Shown here one piece after another: positions 29,925 through 40,369 of a stretch of 64,000 bases of DNA (position 1 is the first letter of the stretch; the number at the start of each line of letters is the position of its first letter). Origin of the DNA: Isochrysis galbana (lineage: Eukaryota; Haptophyta; Isochrysidales; Isochrysidaceae); the NCBI GenBank assembly GCA_018136815.1, contig CM030935.1, positions 1,546,204 to 1,610,203 of the forward strand. The letters run 5' to 3'. Position numbers and translations under genes: made by a program. The notes under the pieces are model-generated. The model had not been told where the DNA came from and did not search any database. It worked only from the letters and a program-made list of their open reading frames with translations.

Positions 29925-30895
29925 TCTAAGTCTACTCGTGTGCCGCACACCTATTATGCTATCGAGGAAGCAGTGTTTGGAGGTGGCCACAACATGAGAG
30001 ATGAGTTGTCCAATGGAAGGAGGGCGCCATGCCTGGGATCAACGACGAGGCCAAGGACACCGCTCAAGGTGGTTCTAAAGTTCACGATCTGTGGCTTGGG
30101 CGCAGCCGCTGGGGGCAACGCTGCTAGTCCGCACCTGCGTGCCTCTGCAGCACCCAGCTCCATGTAAGGGGCCTGCGAGTTTGATTCTTAGGGGGTGGAT
30201 GCCCAGGGAGGCTCGACATGGTGGTGCAATTGGCATGGTGCCTGAGGCGGCACCCGCTCTGCACATGCTCAGCAGTTGCAATGCTAAGAAGACGAGTTGC
30301 ACGGCGTTGTTGTTCCCGGTGCACGACGTAGCGGATACCGAGACGGTGCGGGCAGTACAAGCGACGGTGGAGGATGACGCTAATATGATGCGCACGGTCG
30401 ATTAGCTACGTGGGCAGACGCGATGGGTGGGAGTGCTAGGAGGGCCCCGGGCCACCTTTGTGTGGCAGAGGAGAAGGGTGGCCCGGAAAAGCGATGATAC
30501 ACGAGTAGGCGCTGTTTGAGAGTGCACGTGTCCAAACATAGACGGGACACTGGAGCGAGCTCCTCCCCCGTTTGTGTAAAAAATTCAAAGCAGGTATGGG
30601 GCGTCAATATGAGTTTTTGCTAGTGTTGTATCCTTGCCCACCTGAGGGCTGTAAGGGATAAATATTCACTATGAGAAGGGGGGGGGGCGGGCTACTCACG
30701 AGAAAATTTATTTTCATGTTTACGTGAAAGATTAGATCTACTTGTAGCCATGGCGATGATGATGATGGCCGTCGCTGTCTGGTTGCCTCCCTACCAGAGG
30801 ATAGCGCGGCTGCCACAGCCATTTTTGATTTTTGGCGATGCCCACAGGCTGACAGGTGAGAAACGTGCTTCTAGTATCTTTATCTTTGCGTCTTT
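29925..30895. other. Intergenic, no gene seen
   Basis: A Gly/Ala-like compositional frame at 30091-30405 has no recognisable domain. A G-run lies near 30680. Nothing else was supported. Confidence 0.5.
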
Positions 30896-31105
30896 TAGGG
30901 CGGTCAAACAGTGATTTTTTATAAGGGGTGAAAAAATGACCATCTCAGAATTAAGGAAATTTGAGGATTTTTTTCGGGAGAAAGTTCCCAATACACCCAA
31001 CTAGCACATATCCGGGGCCCATTAGGACCCGGACCCCCCCCTTGGGCCCCCACAACAAAACGTAATCAAAAACAGACAAAAGACGCTAAAATCGCAAAAG
31101 CTTAA
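30896..31105 (+). repeat. Dispersed repeat C, copy 1, with TAGGGCGGTCAAACA head
   Basis: Starts TAGGGCGGTCAAACAG. Shared words with 52277-52528 in the same order: GGTGAAAAA/GATGAAAAA, CATCTCAG, GAAATTTGAG, AGAAAGTTCCCAATACA, GCACATATCCGGGGCC, CTTGGGCCCCCACA, GACAAAAGACGCTAA, ATCGCAAAAG, GCTTAA. Non-coding. Confidence 0.8.
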
Positions 31106-31108
31106 GAA

Positions 31109-31480
31109 GCCCAACTTCGAACCGATGCCGGGCGCGCTGCGTGGCCGTTTTCGCGACGATCCATCTAGATGGGAGACCCCGCCAGATACCAAATACGCAT
31201 ATCCCACCCGGATGGTCACGCCAATCGGGCAGGCCGCGCGCCGAACCCTCGTCGAAATCACCCATCCGCCGAGCCCATTGAACGTTGAGCCGTCGCCGGG
31301 GGAGGCCCGGAGAGCCCAACTTCGAACCGATGCCGGGCGCGCTGCGTGGCCGTTTTCGACGATCCACCCGGACGAGGGACCCCACCAGATACCAAATACG
31401 CATATCCCACCTGGATGGTCACGCCAATCGGGCAGGCCGCGCGCCGAACCCTCGTCGAAATCACCCATCCGCCGAGCCCC
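31109..31480 (+). repeat. Tandem pair of about 168-bp direct repeats, period 205 bp
   Basis: Copy 1 is 31109-31276 and copy 2 is 31314-31480, both starting GCCCAACTTCGAACCGATGC and ending CATCCGCCGAGCCC. They are separated by 37 bases. The second copy touches the truncated end of the coding remnant at 31481. Confidence 0.9.
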
Positions 31481-32409
31481 CCTTGTAATGCTGAAGCTGG
31501 TCTCGGAGCTCGTTGATGCCGAGCGACTTGAGCTCCGAGTACTTGCGCTTGAGTACGACGGCGGCGATACGCACATCCTCCGCCGCCTTGGCGTCCGCCT
31601 TCTGCTGCTTGCCCGCCAGCTTCTCGTCCCTTGCTTCCTGCTTGATCTTACCGGACTTGATGCGCTGCTTTTTCATCGTTAGTCGCCGCCCGAGCCGCGC
31701 CTCTCGCCAAGCGATACGAAACACCGCCTCGAGCTCCGTCGAGGTTTTGCTGTCGAGCCACTCGCCTTGGTGATTGAACTTGCCCAACGCGATACCGGCG
31801 CGCGAGTCGGCGCGCTGCTGGCCGGCCACCTTGCCACTCGCTTTCCCGAGAGCGTGTAGCCTCTCGACGGGGGTGCTAGTAGCAAGAAGTGCATCATACT
31901 TGGCGCGGATCTCGGACGTGAGCTTAGCCTTGCATAGCTTGCCGTCGGGCGCGATGAACTCGGCCGAGGTGGAGGTGGTTGAGCTCAGGAGTGTTTAGGA
32001 GGATGCAGCCCTTGCCGTACTTGCGAGACTTGTTGAACCTATGGCGCTCGCCGAGCATCGTGCGGACTTTCACAGAAATCTGGTGGCGGTGCGGGTCGTG
32101 TGCATCTGCGCGTGTCAGTATCCAATGTGCAAGCTTTGTGCGCTCGGCATTCGTGAAAAGCTGCTGGTACGCATCCCGGACCACTTCCTGGCTTGAGGAG
32201 TGCCGCTGCAGCTCCCCCGCAACCCGAGAGCGCGTCGCATGGGGGAACAACCCCGTTGCCAGCGCGGCTTTGACGCCAACGTCGTTCGCGTGGCAGTACT
32301 CTACCGCTTTCCTGATGTCCTCGACGGTCGCGGCGCGCTCAATCGCTCGGGCATCGTGGGGCTGGACGATGTACAACGCACAAGGTAGCATTTGGCATTT
32401 GGGGTACAA
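31481..32409 (-). pseudogene. Coding remnant, probably of a mobile element, unrecognised
   Basis: Two adjacent minus-strand open stretches (32409-31924 and 31829-about 31481) have protein-like composition. The first has NDVGVKAALATGLFPH and a basic segment HRFNKSRKYGKG. The second has WREARLGRRL and ends in an SAP-like KSLGINELRDQLQHY. Its end is cut by the direct-repeat pair. The family is not known to me. It is broken (at least one interruption plus a lost end). The neighbouring repeats suggest a decayed transposon. Confidence 0.45.
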
Positions 32410-33637
32410 AACACAAATCTCGGACGGCCCCTCTATCCGCTCAGCTATCAGCTATGGCGCTGCGCATGTGGGCGCCGCGAAGCACCTTACTTACTCTTAC
32501 TTCATCGGGGGTGCTTCGTGCTTCGCCCGCCTCCGCCTCGTAAGAGAGAGGAGTTTGAGTTCGCGTTCAGCTACTCTTGTTGCCACCTACTTCACTTGTA
32601 GTTGGGACTCGGATCTCGATCGTTCCTTGGTCCTTGGTCCTTCTTCCTCGGGGGCGGCGATTCGAGCCTCTCCGCCTTCTTCCCTCTCCGTCCTCAGTCC
32701 GTCCACACCGCTAGATACGGTGCTCGGCTCCTCTCCGTGGCGACCACTAAAAGTACTCCCTTTCCTCGGCCCTCCTCTCTCCTCCCACCTCGCCCCTCTC
32801 CCCCTTTCCCTTTGCGGCGTGCCGCGCGAGTCCCTCCCCTCTTTCCCCTTCCTCGCGCCTCAAGTTGCCTCCCTCCACGTGATGGAGAGGGGAAGATTGG
32901 TATAGAATCGAGGTGATGAGATGAGGCTGCTGCCACATCCTCATCTCGCGCTCCCGAGACGAAAAAAGGGGTGTGTGTGTGTCTACTGTGCAGGCAAGAG
33001 AGAGAGGGGACACTGAGGATTGCGGCGGCGGACGGATGCGCGCGTTTGTTAGATTGTGACGGGGAGAGGACAAATAGATCTCAGGCGCGCGCGCGCGAGA
33101 GAGAGAGAGAGAGGAACAAGGAGGAAGGGTATGTAAAGCCGCGACCAAATCATAGAGGATATTGTGACCAGGGTGGCCGCGCGCAGATTTGGTGTGGGGG
33201 AGGATGGAGAGAGCGAGCGACGACGGGGGGAGGAAAGAGAGATTGATCTCTCTCGCTGCCGGGGAACAAGTGCAGAACGGAGAGACCCCCCCCCGCAACC
33301 CCCCGCCCCCCCCCCCCGCCCCCTCCCCCCCCGCGCGCGCGCGGCCTCTTTCCCTCCCTCCCCCGTCTTCTCTCCTCCCCACGGGGGGGCAGAGAAGGGC
33401 CGGCCGCCGCCGGCCGCGCGCGGAGGTTGGCGAGCGAGCGAGTGGCACCCCCGGCCACCCCCCACCCCTCCCCTCCCGCCTGCGCTCGCTAGCTTGCTCT
33501 CCCTCGCCCTTCCTGCGGCCCACTCCTCTCGCTCTCCCATCCGTGGCCCACGCCTTGCGCTCGCACAGGCCCACGCCTCCTGTCCGTTGCCAAGCCTTCC
33601 GCCCCATCTTCAACCCAACTTTGCCGTCATCCTGCTA
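32410..33637. promoter_or_regulatory. Upstream region of the Pro-rich gene, alternating CT- and GA-rich blocks
   Basis: The plus strand is CT-rich at about 32690-32870, GA-rich at about 32995-33250 (with a CGCGCG/GAGAGA run near 33085-33115), then C-rich from about 33290 to 33560. The frame of the Pro-rich gene is open back to 33164, but the upstream part reads as compositional Pro/Arg sequence and is better viewed as leader. Confidence 0.45.
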
Positions 33638-36600
33638 ATGTGGCTGCTGCTGCTGCTGAGCTCGCGCGCATGGCCTGTGCACAGAGATAGCCTCGAAGTC
33701 TCTCGAGTGACGCCGGCTGAAGGGGGCGAGCGAGCGCTCGATGGTGGCAGACTGCTCGGCGAGATGCCTTTTGCACCTCCCCCGATGGCGCCACCGTTCA
33801 TGCCAGCCGTGGATGCTCTGCCGTTCGAGCCACCGGCCGCTCCGCCGCAGCTTCCGCCAGATATGCCGCCCTTACCACCGCCCTTGCCACCGCCGCCCAC
33901 GACGCCTCCGCCAATGCCACCGCCGCCTGCTCTGCCTCCACCCACTCCGCCACCGCCGCCAACCCCACCGCCCGAACGGCCACCGCCAACACCACCCCCG
34001 CCAATACCGCCCCCGCCCACACCACCGCCACCAACACCACCGCCGCCAACGCCACCGCCTCCCGCAACGCCGCCGCCCACTCCGCCACCACCAACTCCGC
34101 CACCACCCACACCACCACCGCCCGGACTGCCACCACCAACACCGCCGCCGCCAATACCGCCACCGCCCGCACCGCCGCCGCCAATACCGCCACCGCCCGC
34201 ACCGCCGCCACCAACACCACCGCCTCCAACGCCACCGCCGCCCACGCCACCGCCGCCCACACCGCCGCCCACGCCACCGCCGCCCACACCGCCGCCACCA
34301 ACACCGCCACCACCAACACCACCACCTCCGATCCCTCCGCCACCCACACCGCCTCCGCCCACACCACCTCCACCAACACCGCCACCACCAGCACCGCCGC
34401 CGCCCGGACCACCACCACCAACGCCGCCGCCGCCAACACCGCCACCGCCCACACCGCCGCCTCCGAGGCCGCCGCCGCCAACGCCACCGCCACCAACAAC
34501 GCCGCCGCCGACTCCGCCGCCACCAACGCCACCGCCGCCTTCACCACCACCTCCGGTGCCTCCGCCGCCCACACCGCCACCGCCCAATCCGCCACCACCC
34601 GCACAGCCGCCGCCCACTCCGCCACCACCATCACTGCCGCCGCCTACCCTGCCTCCGCCCACACTGCCACCACCAACGCCGCCGCCGCCCACACCACCAC
34701 CACCTAAACCTCCACCGCCCGAGCCGCCACCACCAACGCCGCCACCACCAACATCGCCGCCGCCAACGCCGCCACCGCCCACACCGCCGCCACCAACACC
34801 ACCGCCTCCAACGCCACCGCCGCCCACACCGCCTCCACCCACACCGCCACCACCAACACCGCCGCCACCAACGCCGCCGCCACCGACGCCACCGCCGCCA
34901 ACCCCACCGCCCGAACGGCCACCGCCAACACCACCCCCGCCAATACCGCCCCCGCCCACACCACCGCCACCAGCAACGCCGCCGCCCACTCCGCCACCAC
35001 CAACTCCGCCGCCACCCACACCACCACCGCCTAGACCGCCGCCACCAACACCGCCGCCGCCAATACCGCCACCGCCCACACCACCGCCACCAACACCACC
35101 GCCTCCAACGCCACCGCCGCCCACACCGCCGCCACCCACACCACCGCCACCAACACCGCCACCACCAAAGCCGCCGCCGCCAACACCACCACCTCCGATG
35201 CCTCCGCCGCCCACACCACCTCCGCCCACCCTGCCTCCACCAACACCACCACCACCAGCACCGCCGCCGCCCACTCCACCACCACCAACGCCGCCGCCGC
35301 CAACACCGCCACCGCCCACTCCGCCGCCACCAACTCCGCCGCCACCAACACCACCGCCGCCAATACCGCCCCCGCCCACATCGCCACCACCAACACCACC
35401 GCCTCCAACGCCGCCGCCGCCCACACCGCCGCCACCCACACCGCCACCACCAACACCGCCACCACCAACACCGCCACCACCAACGCCGCCACCTCCGATG
35501 ACTCCGCCGCCCACACCGCCTCCGCCCACTCTGCCTCCGCCAACACCGCCGCCACCAGCACCGCCGCCGCCCACTCCACCACCACCAACGCCGCCGCCGC
35601 CAACACCACCACCACCAACGCCGCCGCCGCCAACACCGCCACCGCCCTCTCCGCCGCCACCAACTCCGCCGCCACCAACTCCGCCGCCACCCACACCACC
35701 ACCGCCTAGACCGCCACCACCAACACCGCCGCCACCAACACCACCGCCTCCAACGCCGCCGCCGCCCACACCGCCGCCACCCACACCGCCACCACCAACA
35801 CCGCCACCACCAACGCCGCCGCCACCAACACCACCACCACCAACGCTGCCGCCGCCCACACCGCCTCCGCCCACTCTGCCTCCACCAACACCACCACCAC
35901 CAACGCCGCCGCCGCCCACTCCACCACCACCAACGCCGCCGCCGCCCGGACCACCACCACCGACGCCGCCGCCGCCAAAACCGCCACCGCCCACTCCGCC
36001 GCCACCAACTCCGCCGCCACCCACACCACCACCGCCCGGGCCGCCACCACCAAAATCGCCGCCGCCAACGCCACCGCCGCCCACACCGCCGCCACCAACA
36101 CCACCACCACCAACGCCACCGCCACCCTCACCACCACCTCCGGCGCCTCCGCCGCCCGCGCCGCCGCCGCCCACACCGCCGCCGCCAGCTCCACCACCAC
36201 CAACGCCGCCGCCGCCCACACCACCTCCACCAACACCACCGCCTCCGACGCTGCCGCCGCCCACATCGCCACCACCAACACCGACACCACCGCCGCCCAT
36301 GCCTCCGCCGCCCACACCACCTCCACCCACTCTGCCTCCACCAACACCGCCACCACCAGCACCGCCGCCGCCCACTCCACCACCACCAACGCAGCCGCCG
36401 CCCGGACCACCACCACCAACGCCGCCGCCGCCAACACCGCCACCGCCAACACCGCCGCCTCCGAGGCCGCCTCCGCCCACACCACCGCCACCAACACCGC
36501 CGCCGCCAACGTCACCGCCGCCCACAACGCCACCGCCCACACCGCCGCCACCAACGCCGCCGCCACCCTCCCCACCACCTCCGGTGCCGCCGCCACCTAC

Positions 36601-38767
36601 ACCACCACCTCCGATGTTTCCGCCGCCCACATCGCCTCCGCCCGGGCCGCCCCCGCCCACACCACCGCCACCAACGCCGCCGCCGCCAACGCCACCGCCT
36701 CCCACAACGCCGCCGCCCACTCCGCCACCACCAACTCCGCCGCCGCCCACACCACCACCGCCCGGACCGCCACCACCAACACCGCCGCCGCCGATACCGC
36801 CACCGCCCACACCACCGCCACCAACACTACCGCCGCCAACGTCGCCGCCGCCTACTTCACCACCACCAACGCCGCCACCACCTGGTCTGCCGCCACCCAC
36901 TCCGCCGCCACCAGCACCGCCGCCGCCGAGTCTACCACCACCAACGCCGCCGCCGCCAACACCACCACCACCTAAACCTCCACCGCCCATGCCACCACCG
37001 CCCACTCTGCCTCCACCCACTCTACCACCACCAACGCCGCCGCCGCCCACTCCACCACCACCAACACCGCCGCCGCCCGGACCGCCACCGCCTTCACCAC
37101 CGCCACCCACACCGCCACCGCCCACACTGCCACCGCCCACGCCGCCACCACCCGCACCACCTCCGCCCATCCTACCGCCACCTGCGTTGCCTCCGCCCGC
37201 ACCACCACCGCCAACACCGCCACCGCCGACACCGCCGCCGCCTACATCGCCACCGCCTACGTTACCACCACCCACACCGCCGCCACCTACGCCCCCGCCG
37301 CCAATCCTACCACCCCCGACACCGCCGCCCCCGACCTCGCCCCCGCCCACGCAGCCGCCGCCCACATCGCCACCGCCTACAATACCACCGCCTACGCCAC
37401 CGCCACCCACATCCCCACCACCCATGCCGCCACCCCCTATGCCGCCACCGCCATCCGTACCCCCTAACCCGCCGCCGCCAACACCGTCACCGCCCACATC
37501 ACCTCCTCCTACGCCACCACCACCCGCGCCTCCGCCGCCGACGCTGCCACCACCCACGCTTCCGCCGCCTACCCCGCCCCCACCCACGCCGCCGCCACCT
37601 TCACCACCACCACCCACACCCGGGCTTCCACCCCCTACTCCGCCACCGCCAACGTCGCCGCCGCCTACTCCACCACCGCCCACACCACCACCGCCGCCCA
37701 CACCACCACCGCCTGCAATGCCACCCACTTCGCCGCCGCCAACACGACCACCTACGCCGCCGCCGCCCATGCCGCCGCCTCCTGCTTCTCCGCCTCCAAC
37801 CTCTCCGCCGCCTACACCGCCGCCTCCTATGCCACCACCACCCACATCGCCACCGCCCACGCCGCCACCTCCTACCCCCCTTCCCCCGATGCCACCACCA
37901 CCAACATCGCCGCCGCCCACACCTCCACCTCCCCTGCTTCCTCCACCCGGGATACCGCCAGGTGCACCGCCTCCATACCCGCCGCCACCAAAACGATCTC
38001 CTCCCCCGCCTTATTTTCCACAGGGGTTCGAGCCATTCATCCCCTCTCCGCCTCCGCTTCAAGCACCTTACAGCCCACCAAGCACTCCACCGAGCATTCC
38101 ACCGGCCGCACCTCCATTCAATCCCTCGCCATCCCACCCGCCGTCCCCACCGCCCCCAGCTCCGCCACCCCCGCTGCCACCGCGTCCATCGCCGCCACCT
38201 CCATTTGCGCCGCCCGCGATGCCACCGTCCGCCCCACCATCCAACCCTCAGCCATCCTATCCACCTTCAACCCCACCGACATTCCCGCCTTCGCCATCCG
38301 ATCCTCAGCCATCTATTCCTCCGCCATTCCATTCTCCATCGCCGCCACCGCCCACCCTAATGCCACCTTTGGTGCCCCCCTCGAATCCACCATCTGCCTT
38401 CCCACCATTTCCCCCGCCATTTGCGCCCGCCCCGACATTGCCTCCGCCGCCTTCTCCATATAGCCCCGAGCCTTCGCCTCCGCCGCCACCGAATCCATTC
38501 TCCCCACCGCCTCCGCCTCCGCCTCCGCCTCAACCTCGTGGCCCCGAGCCATCGCCGCCGCCACCACCAGCACCATCCCAGCCTGAGCCATCACCACCAT
38601 CGCCGTTGCCGCAGCCACCACCCTTTGCTCCATTTCCTTGGTCACCCCCGCCTCCCTCTCCTCTTTCCCCAGATCCTTCTCCGCCCCCACCCCCATCACC
38701 ACTTTCACCACGTCCAAGACAACCTCCAAACCCTCCTCCGTTTCAGCCTCCCGCTCCTCCAAACTAG
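33638..38767 (+). CDS. Giant (PPPPT)n hydroxyproline-rich wall-type protein
   Basis: I start at the ATG at 33638 because it gives a clean signal peptide (MWLLLLLSSRAWPV), although the frame is open upstream to 33164. The product is about 1,709 aa. A short acidic mature segment (about 20-65) is followed by about 4 kb of near-perfect pentapeptide PPPPX, X mostly Thr, with scattered Ala, Gly, Ile, Ser, Arg, Lys, Leu and Met. At 15 bp per unit this is roughly 260 units. The last 250 residues shift to looser Pro/Ser sequence with Tyr and Phe (PPYFPQGFEPF), ending QPPAPPN. There is no globular C-terminal domain, unlike pherophorins. It is probably secreted and O-glycosylated, as Pro/Thr repeats of extensin- and pherophorin-like proteins are. 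Confidence 0.8.
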   Translation: MWLLLLLSSRAWPVHRDSLEVSRVTPAEGGERALDGGRLLGEMPFAPPPMAPPFMPAVDALPFEPPAAPPQLPPDMPPLPPPLPPPPTTPPPMPPPPALPPPTPPPPPTPPPERPPPTPPPPIPPPPTPPPPTPPPPTPPPPATPPPTPPPPTPPPPTPPPPGLPPPTPPPPIPPPPAPPPPIPPPPAPPPPTPPPPTPPPPTPPPPTPPPTPPPPTPPPPTPPPPTPPPPIPPPPTPPPPTPPPPTPPPPAPPPPGPPPPTPPPPTPPPPTPPPPRPPPPTPPPPTTPPPTPPPPTPPPPSPPPPVPPPPTPPPPNPPPPAQPPPTPPPPSLPPPTLPPPTLPPPTPPPPTPPPPKPPPPEPPPPTPPPPTSPPPTPPPPTPPPPTPPPPTPPPPTPPPPTPPPPTPPPPTPPPPTPPPPTPPPERPPPTPPPPIPPPPTPPPPATPPPTPPPPTPPPPTPPPPRPPPPTPPPPIPPPPTPPPPTPPPPTPPPPTPPPPTPPPPTPPPPKPPPPTPPPPMPPPPTPPPPTLPPPTPPPPAPPPPTPPPPTPPPPTPPPPTPPPPTPPPPTPPPPIPPPPTSPPPTPPPPTPPPPTPPPPTPPPPTPPPPTPPPPTPPPPMTPPPTPPPPTLPPPTPPPPAPPPPTPPPPTPPPPTPPPPTPPPPTPPPPSPPPPTPPPPTPPPPTPPPPRPPPPTPPPPTPPPPTPPPPTPPPPTPPPPTPPPPTPPPPTPPPPTLPPPTPPPPTLPPPTPPPPTPPPPTPPPPTPPPPGPPPPTPPPPKPPPPTPPPPTPPPPTPPPPGPPPPKSPPPTPPPPTPPPPTPPPPTPPPPSPPPPAPPPPAPPPPTPPPPAPPPPTPPPPTPPPPTPPPPTLPPPTSPPPTPTPPPPMPPPPTPPPPTLPPPTPPPPAPPPPTPPPPTQPPPGPPPPTPPPPTPPPPTPPPPRPPPPTPPPPTPPPPTSPPPTTPPPTPPPPTPPPPSPPPPVPPPPTPPPPMFPPPTSPPPGPPPPTPPPPTPPPPTPPPPTTPPPTPPPPTPPPPTPPPPGPPPPTPPPPIPPPPTPPPPTLPPPTSPPPTSPPPTPPPPGLPPPTPPPPAPPPPSLPPPTPPPPTPPPPKPPPPMPPPPTLPPPTLPPPTPPPPTPPPPTPPPPGPPPPSPPPPTPPPPTLPPPTPPPPAPPPPILPPPALPPPAPPPPTPPPPTPPPPTSPPPTLPPPTPPPPTPPPPILPPPTPPPPTSPPPTQPPPTSPPPTIPPPTPPPPTSPPPMPPPPMPPPPSVPPNPPPPTPSPPTSPPPTPPPPAPPPPTLPPPTLPPPTPPPPTPPPPSPPPPTPGLPPPTPPPPTSPPPTPPPPTPPPPPTPPPPAMPPTSPPPTRPPTPPPPMPPPPASPPPTSPPPTPPPPMPPPPTSPPPTPPPPTPLPPMPPPPTSPPPTPPPPLLPPPGIPPGAPPPYPPPPKRSPPPPYFPQGFEPFIPSPPPLQAPYSPPSTPPSIPPAAPPFNPSPSHPPSPPPPAPPPPLPPRPSPPPPFAPPAMPPSAPPSNPQPSYPPSTPPTFPPSPSDPQPSIPPPFHSPSPPPPTLMPPLVPPSNPPSAFPPFPPPFAPAPTLPPPPSPYSPEPSPPPPPNPFSPPPPPPPPPQPRGPEPSPPPPPAPSQPEPSPPSPLPQPPPFAPFPWSPPPPSPLSPDPSPPPPPSPLSPRPRQPPNPPPFQPPAPPN

Positions 38768-39189
38768 TCTCCCCATCCACAAGCAACCGCCGTTTTGCAA
38801 CCGACGCGCTAGCGAAATGTGATGTGAGTCCGTAACATTACCTCTTTACCGTGGCTGCTCGATTGACGGGCGCTCGAAATCTATCTCGTCGCCTCTTGCC
38901 GCACGGAATCTGACGGGTGCTCAAGTCATCATCGCCCATCATAGTCCGCTACCTTCCGGATTGGTTGTCATCCGGAAATCGATTGAGTCCACCACATTCA
39001 CAGCATCCGTCTCGAGAACATTGCTTGCTGTGGATAGTTTCGCCTTGTTTGCCAACTTGCCCTGAGGGAGTTCCGCGAACGCGAAACACACCAACTCCAC
39101 TGCAGGCGCACACGGCAAAACAACTAACCTTAACCCTTACCCAGCAAAAACCAAATTGTCTTCTGTATCACGCTACAAAGTGCGAGAAG
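38768..39189. other. 3' flank of the Pro-rich gene
   Basis: About 420 bases without a recognisable gene. It may include the 3' untranslated region. Confidence 0.5.
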
Positions 39190-39288
39190 TGGAGGGGGGA
39201 GGACTGGGAGAGTGGGGGTGTAGAAAAGTTTGCTGCGTGAAAGTAGTGGGTCCATGGCCCCATGTGCGGTAAGATTATCATAAGTTAT
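39190..39288 (+). mobile_element. Structured retroposon, 5'-truncated copy
   Basis: Only the last roughly 95 bp of the family are present: AGTGGGGGTGTAGAAA, GGGTCCA, TGTGCGGTAAGATTAT, then a T/A-rich tail. It is diverged relative to the full copies. Retention of the 3' end with loss of the 5' part is the pattern of target-primed reverse transcription. Confidence 0.7.
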
Positions 39289-39599
39289 TTTTCATAGTAA
39301 TAGTTGCTGCTCTCATTTTACGTTGGTCGATTTGTCTAGCCTTGATCGTCGTGCTCCATTTCGTTTGCTGTGTCCAGTGTGCATTCACTATGTGTTCAAT
39401 GCCTAGGTTTATGGCCAGGCGTTGTAGTGTTTCGCTGGGGATAAGGTTGTTTTCTTATCCGTTTGGCAAAGTTGTTGCGTCAGCTCGCGAGCTCGCAAGG
39501 ATTTGGAGCTTACACTGATATCAGTACCTTGTATCAGCTCGCAAGCGCAAGCGGCAAAAACAAAACTGACCTCCTAAAAACAAAACTACCACCTCACCC
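39289..39599. other. Intergenic, no gene seen
   Basis: AT-richer than its surroundings. The words CAGCTCGC/GCTCGCAAG repeat at 39480-39545. No gene. Confidence 0.5.
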
Positions 39600-40085
39600 T
39601 CACTCACCCTCGCCCTCACTATCATCATCAACATCAACGTCATCCGGAATCATTTCCAACTCCCATGGTAGCACCTTACTCTCCCACTCCTCAAGCCTTG
39701 ATTCCAAGAGAATGTTTGTGTGACATCGAACAAGCCGATCGACCGTCTTTTGACCGAGTCGATTGCGTTTCTTTGAGTGGATCCACCCCTCGACGGACCA
39801 TGCGTGTTCGCAGCCGGATGCCGAACAATTCATTGCAAGCAAACGCATTGCGGCCCAACTGAGATGTGGAAACGGTTGTAAGTAAATCTTCGCCCATTTA
39901 AAGGAAGCCATCTTCTTTGCATATGGAGAGAAGGCGTATTCGTCGGTAAGGTCATGTGAGCCACAAGCCAAGCTCACCTCAAATTCGGTTAGATCACCAA
40001 TGAGCTCCGGGTACGAATGCTCAGCGGTAGCCATCTGGCGTAATACATCGCGCACTTCTTTCTTCTCGTCATGTGAGAGCCTTCA
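39600..40085 (-). pseudogene. hAT-family transposase C-terminal remnant
   Basis: The dimerisation region of a hAT DNA transposon. MNCSASGCEHAWSVEGWIHS matches the family's S-x-x-x-E-R-x-F-S block, followed by KKRNRLGQKTVDRLVRCHTN. Upstream, SHDEKKEVRDVLRQMA continues the frame to about 40085. The catalytic N-terminal part is absent. The end is a Glu/Asp tail (DDVDVDDDSEGEGE) over a CTCACC-type simple repeat. No terminal inverted repeats were found. It is a truncated DNA-transposon gene. Confidence 0.8.
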
Positions 40086-40369
40086 CCACAATCCAACTCT
40101 CTCCACTGACAACCTGTGCGCAGCAGCTTGAAGAGAAGACTCACCACTTGAGTATCAGTCAGAGCCCTCGGTCTACCGGTGTGTTTGGGGGCGACGGAGG
40201 AGGAGAAGGTGGCGGCGAAAAATCTCATTTTTTGGTCGGGTGCAATCGACGGGCCGGCCCGCTCAGTTGAGCGTCGCCACTTTGGCGATCGCTTGAAAGC
40301 CGCTCGTGGTCGCCAACCGGCTTTTTTTTTGCTGGTTGGGTACCGGTGGTTATGGTGGGGTTGAGACAC
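40086..40369 (-). pseudogene. IS5-type transposase N-terminal (DUF4096-like) fragment
   Basis: An open stretch contains GRPRALTDTQVVSLLFKLLR followed by TGCQWRELD. This is the characteristic helix-turn-helix start of IS5/IS4-type transposases (R-P-x-L-x-D-x-x-V-x-x-x-L-x-x-x-R-T-G-C-x-W-R-x-L). It stops abruptly where the hAT-like sequence takes over at about 40085. Upstream residues are basic and unremarkable. The DDE core is missing. Origin (bacterial transfer or a eukaryotic IS5/Harbinger relative) is undecided. Confidence 0.6.

Noticed and set aside
30091-30405. 104-codon frame after the reductase-like gene.
   Set aside because: No conserved features; composition resembles the surrounding intergenic DNA.
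31109-31140. B-box-like GGTTCGAAGTT on the minus strand of the direct repeats, suggesting a tRNA-like promoter.
   Set aside because: The match to the B box is incomplete, there is no A box at the right spacing and no cloverleaf.
33164-33637. N-terminal extension of the Pro-rich protein.
   Set aside because: The frame is open but compositional; the ATG at 33638 yields a clean signal peptide.
33610-37920. A 1,436-codon Gly-rich minus-strand gene.
   Set aside because: It is the exact complement of the Pro-rich repeat array, lacks a separate start context or unique domain, and follows from the codon pattern; kept only as an observation.
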